Shown here piece by piece: positions 8,864 to 16,110 of a stretch of DNA of 42,684 bases. Below the pieces are notes generated by a model. It had not been told where the DNA came from and ran no database searches. It saw only the letters and a program-made list of their open reading frames with translations. A program made the translations under genes and the position numbers. Positions within the stretch are counted from its first letter, which is position 1. Every line of letters begins with the position of its first letter. The DNA is from Alicyclobacillus fructus (lineage in GTDB: Bacteria; Bacillota; Bacilli; Alicyclobacillales; Alicyclobacillaceae): assembly GCF_017329605.1 (NCBI RefSeq), contig NZ_JAFMTY010000027.1, positions 1 to 42,684 of the forward strand, in the 5' to 3' direction.

Positions 8864-8888
8864 GGCGCGGGGCATGCTTCGCTCTTCG

Positions 8889-9680
8889 TCAGCGCGCGGC
8901 AATCCATCCCGCCATCTCGGCCTGTCGAATCCGCGCGACTGCCTCGGCCGCGCGCGCCCATCCAGACGCGTTGCCGATATCGAACCGCTCCGCGGCGAGG
9001 TGGCGGGCGTACACACCCGCTGGCAGCAGCCGCCGGATGGCATCGGTGAGTTGAATTTCGCCGTTTGCGTCCGGCGGCGTCTCGGCCAGGGCGTCAAAGA
9101 GGAGAGGTTGAAACGCGTAGCGGCCGACCATGGCGATGTTGGACGGCGCCTCGTCGGCCTTCGGCTTTTCCACGACGGCGACGACGTCATCCGCTGCTCC
9201 CAGGCGAACGACGCCGTATTGGTGGACCTCTGCGGGCGGCACCTTCTGTGTCCCCACGAGTGCCGCCCAGGCGCTCGGCGCGCCCTCCGAAAGCTCGCAG
9301 AGCGCAGGCGTCTTCCCGATGAACAGCTCGTCCGGCAAGAGGACGTAAAACGGCTCCGCGCCCACCGCCCCCTTCGCGCACAGCACCGCGTGTCCAAGGC
9401 CGAGCGCTTGCTCCTGCACCACAAATTCAATCTCCGGCGCCCATTCAGGCTCCGTCCTTCGTTGATTCGCCCAAGCGCGAACGAAGTCCACCAGCATCGA
9501 CTTCCTCGGGTGGATCACGACGATCACGCGCCTGACCCGGGCGGCCAACGCCTCTTCCAGGGCGAACGCGATGGCCGGCGTGTCGAGAATGGGGAACATC
9601 TCCTTCGGGATCCAAAGCGTCGCTGGGCGGAGCCTCGTGCCGAGCCCAGCCGCGGGAATGACGGCGCAGTCAATTTGCAT
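8889..9680 (-). CDS. galU: UTP-glucose-1-phosphate uridylyltransferase
   Basis: A 263-aa nucleotidyltransferase forming UDP-glucose from UTP and glucose 1-phosphate. The N-terminal pyrophosphorylase motif AAGLGTRLRPAT with PKEMFPI binds the nucleotide. VVQEQALGLGHAVLCA, PFYVLLPDELF (metal-binding Asp) and the late VEKPK and FDIGN motifs are all in the family order. It is slightly shorter than typical GalU (about 290) because of a trimmed C-terminus. It converges on the MFS gene and diverges from the glycosyltransferase cluster beginning at 9877. UDP-glucose could therefore feed those enzymes, though they need polyprenyl-linked sugars in the final step. A close relative acting on dTTP (RfbA-like) is less likely given the GalU-type LGLGHAVLCA motif. 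Confidence 0.9.
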   Translation of the reverse strand: MQIDCAVIPAAGLGTRLRPATLWIPKEMFPILDTPAIAFALEEALAARVRRVIVVIHPRKSMLVDFVRAWANQRRTEPEWAPEIEFVVQEQALGLGHAVLCAKGAVGAEPFYVLLPDELFIGKTPALCELSEGAPSAWAALVGTQKVPPAEVHQYGVVRLGAADDVVAVVEKPKADEAPSNIAMVGRYAFQPLLFDALAETPPDANGEIQLTDAIRRLLPAGVYARHLAAERFDIGNASGWARAAEAVARIRQAEMAGWIAAR

Positions 9681-9876
9681 TGGCTCTCATCCTCTCATCC
9701 GTGTGCGTGATTGCGATACCGCCATCTTGCCGCCTGAGGCTGAAGCGAGCCTGAATGCCTCCTTAAAGACCGTTGAACGGCCATCACGCCAGGCTTCCTC
9801 AGGAACCTTTCAGCTTGCGCTCAAACGCGCTTCAGCTTCCGGGCGCATCATGTCCACGCAATGACAGAACGCATGC

Positions 9877-12171
9877 GTGGGGAGTGGAGTGCAATTGGAG
9901 ACCAAGCGCCGATGGACCTGGGACAGGGGCGTGTTGGCGCTCATCGCGGCGGCCGCCCTGTTTCTCAATCTGTACGCGCTCAGCAAAGAGGGCTACGCCA
10001 ACGAGTACTACGCTGCGGCCGTTCGCAGCATGTTGGAGAGCTGGCACAACTTCTTCTTCGCCTCCTTCGATCCGGGCGGGTTCATCACCATCGACAAGCC
10101 GCCTCTCGACTTTTGGATTCAGGCGGCCTTTGCGTACGTCTTCGGCTTTCACGGCTGGGCGCTGATCCTGCCTCAGGCCTTGGCCGACGTCGGTTCGGTC
10201 CTGCTGATGTTCACCCTGGTCAAACGGCATTTCGGAAGCGTCGCGGGACTCATTGCCGCGGCCGCGATGGCGCTGACCCCAATCGCAGTCGCCGTCAGCC
10301 GGACCAATCAGGTGGACGGCCTGCTCGTCTTTCTCATGCTGCTCGCGACCTGGTTTTTGTTCCGCGGCATCGAGACGAACAAGCTGCGCCATCTCATCGG
10401 CGTCGCGGTGATGGAAGGGCTCGCGTTCAACACGAAGATGATGGAGGCGTACCTCATCCTCCCCGCCATCTACGTGGGCTATTTTGTCGGGGCCAAGCTT
10501 CCCTGGCGGAAGAAGCTTGCCTACCTCGGCGTCATGACGGTGATTCTCGGAGCCATCTCCTTCAGCTGGGTGACCGCGGTTCAGCTCACGCCCGCGAGCG
10601 ATCGCCCTTACGTCGGCAGCACGACCGACAACAACGAGTTCACGCTGATTTTCGGATATAACGGCGTGAACCGGCTCACGGGCAACATGGCAGTAGGTGG
10701 TCACAACTTCCGGATGGAATTCGGCCAATTTCCGGGGATGGGCGAGTTCACGCGCCCCGTTGGCGGAGGGACCTCTGGATTTCCTGGCGCGGGCGCTTCC
10801 GGCGGCACGGGGTCGGGCGGAGGCCCTGGCGCGGGCGCTTCCGGCGGCACGGGGTCGGGCGGAGGCCCTGGCGCGGGCGCTTCCGGCGGCACGGGGTTGA
10901 ACGGAGGCCCTGGTGGCTTTGGTTCCGGCGCCGGAGCAGGAGGCTTTGGCCGCGGTTCGACCGGCGGGTTCCCGGGCGCGGGGCAAGGCGGGCCGCCGTC
11001 GTCCCCGCTTGGCCGCGGCGAGTTCCACCAGTCGTTTGGCATGGGCGGTTTCGGCGACCGATTGGGCGGCGGGGGGTTCAACCGCGGCGGCTTCGGCGGC
11101 GGAGGCATGTTTGACACGGGCACGCGCGGCGTGCTGCGCCTCTTCCAAGCGCAACTCGGGCCGCAGATCGGCTGGCTTTTGCCCATCGCGTGCCTGTCGC
11201 TCGTGCCGCTCTTCCGCAACGTGCGCTGGAAGCGTCGCCGCGACCTCACGGACCGAGAGCGGGCGGCCGTCTTTTGGACCGCGTGGCTCATCCCAGTCGG
11301 CGCGTTCTTCAGTGTGGCCGGGTTCTTCCACCAGTACTACCTCATCACGCTTGCGCCGGCCATCGCGGCATTGGTCGGGGCCGGGCTCACGACCATGTGG
11401 CGCGATTTCCGCGACGGCGGCCGCTTCAAGTGGTATCTCGTCGGCGTGACGCTGCTCGATCTCGTCTACGAATGCCTCATGGTGCGCAGCTATCCGACGG
11501 TCCGCGCCGCGCTGATTGCGTTGACCGCCGGCCTCGCGGTCTTGTCGGCGGTCCTCCTCTTCGTTCCGCGGCTGTCCGGCCGCTGGCGGCGCGCGGGCGC
11601 CGTGCTCGGGCTGTTGTCCCTGCTCGCGGTGCCCGGCTACTGGTCGATCACGCCCGCGCTGTATGGCGTGAACGGCACGATGCCCGCCGCGGGGCCGGCC
11701 GGATCGTCGAGCGCCGGCATGGGCGCCGCGGGAAGGACGGGCGAGAACGACAACATCGCCCAGTACGAGAAGCTGATTCGCTACCTCGTGGCGCACTATC
11801 GGCCGTCGCAGGGCTCGTTCCTCGTGGCGACCCTCAACGCGCAGCCCGCCGAACCCATCATCATCGCGACGGGCTTGCCCGTGATGGCGATGGGCGGCTT
11901 CTCGGGCTCGGACGGCGCCATGACCGTCGCCAAGCTGCAGAAGCTCTGCGAGGAGGGCAAAGTGAAATACTTCCTCATCGACGGCGGCGGCTTCGGCGGG
12001 CGAGGCAACAGCCAGATCGTGTCCTGGATCGAGAAGCACTGTAAGCTGATTCCCTCGAGCGCGTGGGGCGGCACCTCGTCCAGCGCGGCGAGCCAGCGCG
12101 CGGCATTCGGCGGCTTCGGCGGCATGGGAGGTCTGGAGCTCTATGAATACACAGGTTCGACCCAGTCGTGA
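9877..12171 (+). CDS. GT39-family membrane mannosyl/glycosyltransferase with Gly-rich loop (YkcB-like)
   Basis: A protein of about 760 aa with the ArnT/PMT layout. The first helix is followed by the extracytoplasmic catalytic loop (Asn-Glu-Tyr-Tyr and FITIDKPPLDFWIQ), and about a dozen hydrophobic segments follow in all. Such enzymes transfer a sugar from a polyprenyl-phosphate carrier on the outer membrane face. Residues about 275-410 form a Gly-rich insertion containing three near-identical 14-residue units. A soluble C-terminal domain (SFLVATLNAQPAEPIIIATGLPVMAMGGFSGSD) matches the YkcA/YkcB C-terminal type. Start choice is uncertain among GTG 9877, GTG 9889 and TTG 9895; the purine run at 9879-9889 would serve either later one. 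It overlaps the next gene by 29 bases, the same pairing as Bacillus ykcB-ykcC. Confidence 0.87.
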   Translation: MGSGVQLETKRRWTWDRGVLALIAAAALFLNLYALSKEGYANEYYAAAVRSMLESWHNFFFASFDPGGFITIDKPPLDFWIQAAFAYVFGFHGWALILPQALADVGSVLLMFTLVKRHFGSVAGLIAAAAMALTPIAVAVSRTNQVDGLLVFLMLLATWFLFRGIETNKLRHLIGVAVMEGLAFNTKMMEAYLILPAIYVGYFVGAKLPWRKKLAYLGVMTVILGAISFSWVTAVQLTPASDRPYVGSTTDNNEFTLIFGYNGVNRLTGNMAVGGHNFRMEFGQFPGMGEFTRPVGGGTSGFPGAGASGGTGSGGGPGAGASGGTGSGGGPGAGASGGTGLNGGPGGFGSGAGAGGFGRGSTGGFPGAGQGGPPSSPLGRGEFHQSFGMGGFGDRLGGGGFNRGGFGGGGMFDTGTRGVLRLFQAQLGPQIGWLLPIACLSLVPLFRNVRWKRRRDLTDRERAAVFWTAWLIPVGAFFSVAGFFHQYYLITLAPAIAALVGAGLTTMWRDFRDGGRFKWYLVGVTLLDLVYECLMVRSYPTVRAALIALTAGLAVLSAVLLFVPRLSGRWRRAGAVLGLLSLLAVPGYWSITPALYGVNGTMPAAGPAGSSSAGMGAAGRTGENDNIAQYEKLIRYLVAHYRPSQGSFLVATLNAQPAEPIIIATGLPVMAMGGFSGSDGAMTVAKLQKLCEEGKVKYFLIDGGGFGGRGNSQIVSWIEKHCKLIPSSAWGGTSSSAASQRAAFGGFGGMGGLELYEYTGSTQS
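10783..10908 (+). repeat. 42-bp tandem repeat, three copies, inside the GT39 gene
   Basis: Three in-frame copies of a 42-base unit starting at 10783, 10825 and 10867, each coding for a Gly/Ala/Ser/Thr-rich 14-residue block. The first two copies are essentially identical, and the third differs at its end (LNGG replaces SGGG). Copies this similar indicate recent slippage, and length variation between strains is likely. Confidence 0.9.
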
Positions 12172-13213
12172 CGGCCTCTCGCAGGGAGCGCCCGCGGCCT
12201 TGGCCTCTGCGCCAATAGCGCCTAAGGAGGCCCAGGCCCCGGAGGGGCAAGCTGAGCGCGCCGCGGCGCTCCTCTCCGTGGTGGTGCCGGTTTACAACGA
12301 GGAGTCCGTGATTCCCGTCACGCACGAACGGCTCGCGGCGGTGCTCGACGAGCTGCCGCTCGCCTGGGAAATCGTCTACGTGGACGACGGGAGCGCCGAC
12401 GAGTCGCCGGCCCTGCTCGACCGGATGGCAGAGGGCGATCCGCGCGTCCGCGTCATCCACTTCGCGCGCAACTTCGGCCATCAGCTGGCGATCACGGCCG
12501 GGATCGACGCGGCGCGCGGCGACGCCGTGGTCGTGATCGACGCCGATCTGCAGGATCCGCCGGAGCTCATTCCCGAGCTCGTGGCGAAGTGGCGGGCGGG
12601 GTACGACGTGGTGTTCGCCCGGCGGGCCATCCGGTTTGGGGAGACGTGGTTCAAGCGCGCGACCGCGGCCTTGTTCTACCGGGCCCTCAACCGCTTGACG
12701 GACGTCGAGATCCCCGTGGACACAGGCGACTTCCGGCTGATGGACCGCAAGGTGTGCGACGTTTTGCGGGCGCTGCCGGAACATCACCGGTTCGTGCGCG
12801 GCCTCGTCGCCTGGATGGGCTTTCGCCAGGCCGAGGTCGAGTACGTCCGCCAGCCTCGGTTCGCGGGGGAGTCCAAGTACCCGCTTCGCCGCATGTGGCG
12901 CCTGGCGCTCGACGCGGTGACCTCCTTTTCCGCGCGTCCGCTCGGCTGGCCGCTCTACGCGGGCGCGGCCATGAGCGCCGCGGGCGTTCTGGCCTTCGTG
13001 ATCTTTGCCGCGCTGTCCGCGGTGAGCGGGCAGGTCCTCGACGTGATCGGCCTCCTGATGGCGGGCATGGCGGCCTGCACGGGCATGGTGCTGTTGGCGG
13101 TCGGCCTTCTCGGGCTGTACGTGGGGAACGTCCTGGACGAGGTGCGGGGCAGGCCCCTCTACATCGTCGATCGCGTCGTCGGCGCGCGGGCGGAGGTGAA
13201 GCCGCGTGACTGA
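12143..13213 (+). CDS. Polyprenyl-phosphate glycosyltransferase, GT2 (GtrB/DPM1-like, YkcC-like)
   Basis: A 356-aa enzyme expected to load a sugar from a nucleotide donor onto undecaprenyl phosphate at the cytoplasmic face. After a 45-residue disordered N-terminus comes the GT-A domain: SVVVPVYNEESVIP, YVDDGSADES, HFARNFGHQLAITAGIDAARGDAV, and the metal-binding VVIDADLQDPPELIPE. The acceptor loop with VDTGDFRLMDRK follows, then GESKYPLRRM, and two C-terminal transmembrane helices (about 270-295 and 305-335). These are the standard features of GtrB/YkcC/CsbB proteins. It starts inside the GT39 gene and its own end overlaps the next start by 8 bases, so the three proteins are probably translated together. 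This enzyme likely makes the lipid-linked donor used by one or both GT-C neighbours. Confidence 0.93.
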   Translation: MNTQVRPSRDGLSQGAPAALASAPIAPKEAQAPEGQAERAAALLSVVVPVYNEESVIPVTHERLAAVLDELPLAWEIVYVDDGSADESPALLDRMAEGDPRVRVIHFARNFGHQLAITAGIDAARGDAVVVIDADLQDPPELIPELVAKWRAGYDVVFARRAIRFGETWFKRATAALFYRALNRLTDVEIPVDTGDFRLMDRKVCDVLRALPEHHRFVRGLVAWMGFRQAEVEYVRQPRFAGESKYPLRRMWRLALDAVTSFSARPLGWPLYAGAAMSAAGVLAFVIFAALSAVSGQVLDVIGLLMAGMAACTGMVLLAVGLLGLYVGNVLDEVRGRPLYIVDRVVGARAEVKPRD

Positions 13214-14438
13214 AGCGCGGCGCCGCTTGATCGAGGTGCCCGGATGGGCCTTCTTCCTTGTGTGCTTCCTGGTGTCGCTCGGGCTCCAAATCGCGCTCGC
13301 CCTGTCGACGCGCGGCTATGTGGCGGATCAGGCCATCTTTCTGCGCTGGGCGGAGATGGTTCGCACGTGGGGACTCGCGCGCGCGTACCAGGCGGGCGGG
13401 ATCGACTATCCGCCGCTCTACCTGTACGTGCTCGACGGCTATGCGCGCCTGGCCCAAGCGTTGCACGTGGATCTTCGGCCAGGCAGCTTGTGGGCCAAAC
13501 TGCCCGGCATCCTGACGTACGCGCTGTTCATGCCGTTCTTGTGGCTTTTGTCGCGGGGGTTGCGGGAAGACAAGCGCCGCCTGGCCATGGCGGCCTACGC
13601 GCTGAACCCGGTCCTCATCTTCGACACGGCGGTGTGGGGGCAGGTGGACGTGATCGACGCGACGCTCTCGCTGATGGCGGTGTGGCTGGTGCGCAAGCGC
13701 CCGCTGTTCGCAGGCGTCGCCTTTGGCCTCGGGCTGGCGGCGAAGTTCGAGACCGTCGTGGTGTTGCCGGTCCTGTTGTGCACCGCGCTGCTTGTGCCGT
13801 ATCGCCTGCGCCGGCTCGGCGAGCTTGCCCTCGGCGCCCTCGTTCCGCTCGCCCTGTGCGCCCTTCCGCTCGCGGGCGGCGGGCTTTGGCCCATGATCCG
13901 CTCCGCGTACATTGCGACCACCGGCGAATATCCGTACCTCAGCATGAACGCGATGAACATTTGGTTCTACTTGTTCGACGCATCGCCGTACACCTCGGAT
14001 ACGGCGCCGGCCGTCCTCGGCATAAGCTACAAGGACGTCGGGCTCGCGCTGCTTGCGGCGGCCTGCCTCGCGGGGATCGTGTATCTCGCGCGATCCCGCC
14101 AGGCTCTCGTCGTCCGGGCGCTGACCGCCGCGACCTTCGTCGGGTTCTCCTTCTTCATGCTGCCGACCGAGATGCACGAGCGGTACATGGCGCTCGCCGT
14201 CGCGGTGGCATCGTGGCTCGGCGCTCTCCACAAGCGCTGGCGGATGGTGGCCGCCGCCCTGAACCTGACGGGATTCTGGAATCTGTGGGTCGTTTGCTTC
14301 GGCTCGGTGAACGCCCAGCAGGACACGTGGATGGTCTATCTGAATCTGGCCGCCTACGCCGCGATGGGGGTGATCATGGCTCGGGAGGCCTTTCGCCGGC
14401 GGGCGGCGCCTCGGCCCATTGCCGCAGCAGGCGAATGA
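13206..14438 (+). CDS. GT-C membrane glycosyltransferase (COG5542/Gpi18-like)
   Basis: A 410-aa polytopic protein with about 10-11 hydrophobic helices. The extracytoplasmic loop after helix 1 has the acidic DQAIFLRWAEM and the IDYPPLYLYVLDGYARL motif. AVWGQVDVIDATLSLMAVW and FFMLPTEMHERYMALAV recur in COG5542-type mannosyltransferases, which use polyprenyl-phosphate sugars. It starts with GTG at 13206, overlapping the GT2 gene by 8 bases (an in-frame GTG-Thr-Glu start). Its last 65 bases overlap the convergent sirC gene. With the preceding GT2 and GT39 enzymes it forms a three-gene unit for adding sugars to a surface acceptor, which could be a teichoic-acid-like polymer, glycolipid or protein. 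The sequence does not decide which. Confidence 0.8.
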   Translation: MTEARRRLIEVPGWAFFLVCFLVSLGLQIALALSTRGYVADQAIFLRWAEMVRTWGLARAYQAGGIDYPPLYLYVLDGYARLAQALHVDLRPGSLWAKLPGILTYALFMPFLWLLSRGLREDKRRLAMAAYALNPVLIFDTAVWGQVDVIDATLSLMAVWLVRKRPLFAGVAFGLGLAAKFETVVVLPVLLCTALLVPYRLRRLGELALGALVPLALCALPLAGGGLWPMIRSAYIATTGEYPYLSMNAMNIWFYLFDASPYTSDTAPAVLGISYKDVGLALLAAACLAGIVYLARSRQALVVRALTAATFVGFSFFMLPTEMHERYMALAVAVASWLGALHKRWRMVAAALNLTGFWNLWVVCFGSVNAQQDTWMVYLNLAAYAAMGVIMAREAFRRRAAPRPIAAAGE

Positions 14439-14904
14439 ACGCGTTACCGCCCGTCGCGAGGTCCTGCTCCAGCGCCTGGCGCAGGCGTTTCGCCACGTCG
14501 GGCCGCGTGCCGCCCGTCGAGATGGCAATGGCTATGTCCCCGGCGTACACCACGCTCGCGAAGTCGAAATCGCTGTCCCCGGCGTCGTCGGCCCGATTGC
14601 ACCAAACGCCGCGAGCTTCAGCCTCGAGGCGGACGGCGCGGTTGACCTGCGGGTCGTCGGTTGCCGCCACGGCGAGGGCGCATTCGGCGAGATCGCCCGG
14701 CTGATAGGCCCGGTCGATCCACGTCACAAGCCCCCGGCGGACGAGATCGGCGGCTAAAGGGCTGAGCTTGGGGCTCACCAGGGTGACCTTCGCGCCGGCC
14801 CGCGCGAGGCGTTCGGCGCGCCTTGCGCCCACGCGCCCGCCGCCCACGACGACACAGCGCAGGCCGCGCGGCTTGAGCCAGATGGGGATGCGCTCTGCTG
14901 ACAT
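14374..14904 (-). CDS. sirC: Precorrin-2 dehydrogenase (SirC / CysG N-terminal domain type)
   Basis: A 176-aa NAD-dependent enzyme that oxidises precorrin-2 to sirohydrochlorin, the middle step of siroheme synthesis. The Rossmann motif VVVGGGRVGARRAERLARAGA is at the N-terminus, and AVAATDDPQVNRAVRLEA and CNRADDAGDSDFDFASVV follow in the family order. No chelatase domain is attached, which fits the separate CbiX-type gene at 19241. ATG 14904 (GGTGAGGGC upstream) is chosen over a longer frame opening at 15039 that runs across an unrelated small ORF. The gene is convergent with and overlaps the GT-C gene by 65 bases. It is divergent from cysH, suggesting shared sulfur control from the 15105-15393 interval. 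Confidence 0.9.
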   Translation of the reverse strand: MSAERIPIWLKPRGLRCVVVGGGRVGARRAERLARAGAKVTLVSPKLSPLAADLVRRGLVTWIDRAYQPGDLAECALAVAATDDPQVNRAVRLEAEARGVWCNRADDAGDSDFDFASVVYAGDIAIAISTGGTRPDVAKRLRQALEQDLATGGNAFIRLLRQWAEAPPAGERPPEP

Positions 14905-14951
14905 GCCCTCACCCCGGGATGGAGACGTTCGCTCATCGTTGCACGCAGGTC

Positions 14952-15104
14952 TCAACCCTGCGCAGCGATGTCCGTTTCTCGGCTGCTGAGGCCCGTGGCT
15001 TCGCGGATGAGGTCGAGATCGACGCCTTGGACGCCGCAAACCTCAAGCGCGCCGCCCGACAAAGGCCGGGTCAGGGCCTTGATGAGCGCAAGCTGCACAC
15101 TCAC
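14952..15104 (-). pseudogene. 50-aa ORF, internally deleted Rpn/PD-(D/E)XK-family remnant
   Basis: A GTG start at 15104 is preceded by AAGGAG with an 8-base spacer, and the frame runs 50 codons to a TGA. Residues about 5-30 (LIKALTRPLSGGALEVCGVQGVD) match the first residues of the Rpn-family gene at 33412-34192 (LLKALTRTLSGGALDALGVRGVE), 17 of 26 aligned positions. The tail (DLIREATGLSSRETD) resembles that gene's C-terminus (DVVEKATGLPRERLE). The nuclease core between them is missing, so this looks like an N/C-terminal fusion made by an in-frame deletion. Because a good promoter and ribosome site remain, it may still be translated ahead of sirC. Confidence 0.6.
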
Positions 15105-15120
15105 GGCACGTTCTCCTTCC

Positions 15121-15149
15121 ATAATAGGTCACGCGCCACGGCCTGACAA
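15121..15149 (-). promoter_or_regulatory. Predicted sigma-A promoter for the 50-aa ORF and sirC
   Basis: On the minus strand TTGTCA (15149-15144) and TATTAT (15126-15121) are separated by exactly 17 bases, each one mismatch from consensus. It is among the better promoters I could place here. The start point would fall only a few bases before or inside the AAGGAG of the 50-aa ORF, so the leader is very short. That reduces confidence that the ORF is translated from this start. Confidence 0.6.
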
Positions 15150-15393
15150 TGATCGGGATCGCGTGACACACGCCCCGCCGCAGCGGCTCTCCAGCAACCG
15201 ATTCGGCGTTTGCGACAACTATCCCCCTGTTTTCTCCAGTTCATATTCGAGCGTTTGTAGGAAACCTTCGCCGCACGTCCACGCCGTCGAGTCGCCATCG
15301 CCTTCTTTTCCGATTGACTTTCCGGCCAAACACGATTAACGTGGAGATACGTACAATACCGCATAAACCAATGGGATTTTGGGGTGAACGTCC

Positions 15394-16098
15394 GTGGCTG
15401 TGACGCTGGAAGAAGCGGCGTGGATCGACGAATTGGCTGTGGCTTACGAAGAAGCGCATCCGGAGGACATTCTGCGCGAGGCGCTGCGCAGAGTGCCGAA
15501 GATCACCTTCGCGTGCTCGTTTGGCGCTGAGGACATGGTCATTCTCGACATGCTCATGTCCATCGACCGCGAGGCCGACGTGTTCTATCTCGACACCAAC
15601 GTGCTGTTTCCCGAGACGTATGAATTGATCGATCGCGCCGTCGCAAAATACGGCATTCCCAACCTGCACCAGGTCCTTCCGAAGTTGACGTTGGAGGAGC
15701 AGGCGGCTCAGCACGGCGACGCGCTCTGGAGCCGAGATCCCAACCTGTGCTGCAAGATCCGCAAGGTCGAGCCGCTCGCGGACTTTCTCGCGGGCTACGA
15801 CGGCTGGATCACCGGCATCCGGCGCGAGCAGGCCCCGACGCGGCGCAACGCCAAGGTCTTCGAGTGGGACGCCAAGTTCAACATCGTGAAGGTCAACCCG
15901 CTCGTCCGCTGGACCGAGAAGGACGTGTGGAACTACATCGTCGAGCGAGGCGTGCCCTACAATCCCTTGCACGATCGCAACTATCCGTCGATTGGCTGCC
16001 TGCACTGCACCCGGCCCGTGAAACCGGGCGAGGATCCGCGGAGCGGCCGCTGGGCCGGCTTCGACAAGACCGAATGCGGCCTTCACGCCGACCAGTGA
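15394..16098 (+). CDS. cysH: Phosphoadenylyl/adenylyl-sulfate reductase
   Basis: A 234-aa cytoplasmic enzyme reducing activated sulfate (APS or PAPS) to sulfite with thioredoxin. The nucleotide-binding FACSFGAEDMVILDM is near the start. Cys119-Cys120 in CCKIRK and Cys202/Cys205 in GCLHC are the four ligands of a [4Fe-4S] cluster, which marks the APS-type reductase. Catalytic Cys228 sits in ECGLH at the C-terminus. The presence of the cluster cysteines argues for APS as substrate or for dual use, as in Bacillus CysH. GTG 15394 is preceded by GGGGTG at a 7-base spacing. It is first of a tight run with cysI and siroheme genes. No SAM (S-box) riboswitch is recognisable upstream. ATP sulfurylase is not in the window. 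Confidence 0.93.
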   Translation: MAVTLEEAAWIDELAVAYEEAHPEDILREALRRVPKITFACSFGAEDMVILDMLMSIDREADVFYLDTNVLFPETYELIDRAVAKYGIPNLHQVLPKLTLEEQAAQHGDALWSRDPNLCCKIRKVEPLADFLAGYDGWITGIRREQAPTRRNAKVFEWDAKFNIVKVNPLVRWTEKDVWNYIVERGVPYNPLHDRNYPSIGCLHCTRPVKPGEDPRSGRWAGFDKTECGLHADQ

Positions 16099-16110
16099 GG
16101 GGGTGCGAGC

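Noticed and set aside
9832-12039. 735-codon open frame opposite the GT39 gene
   Set aside because: It mirrors the GC-rich GT39 frame and its product is a charged low-complexity string. The plus-strand protein has helices, motifs and operon context.
15105-15393. SAM (S-box) riboswitch before cysH
   Set aside because: Sulfur operons of Bacillota often have one, but I could not place its conserved core here. The interval contains only the minus-strand promoter and the cysH ribosome site.
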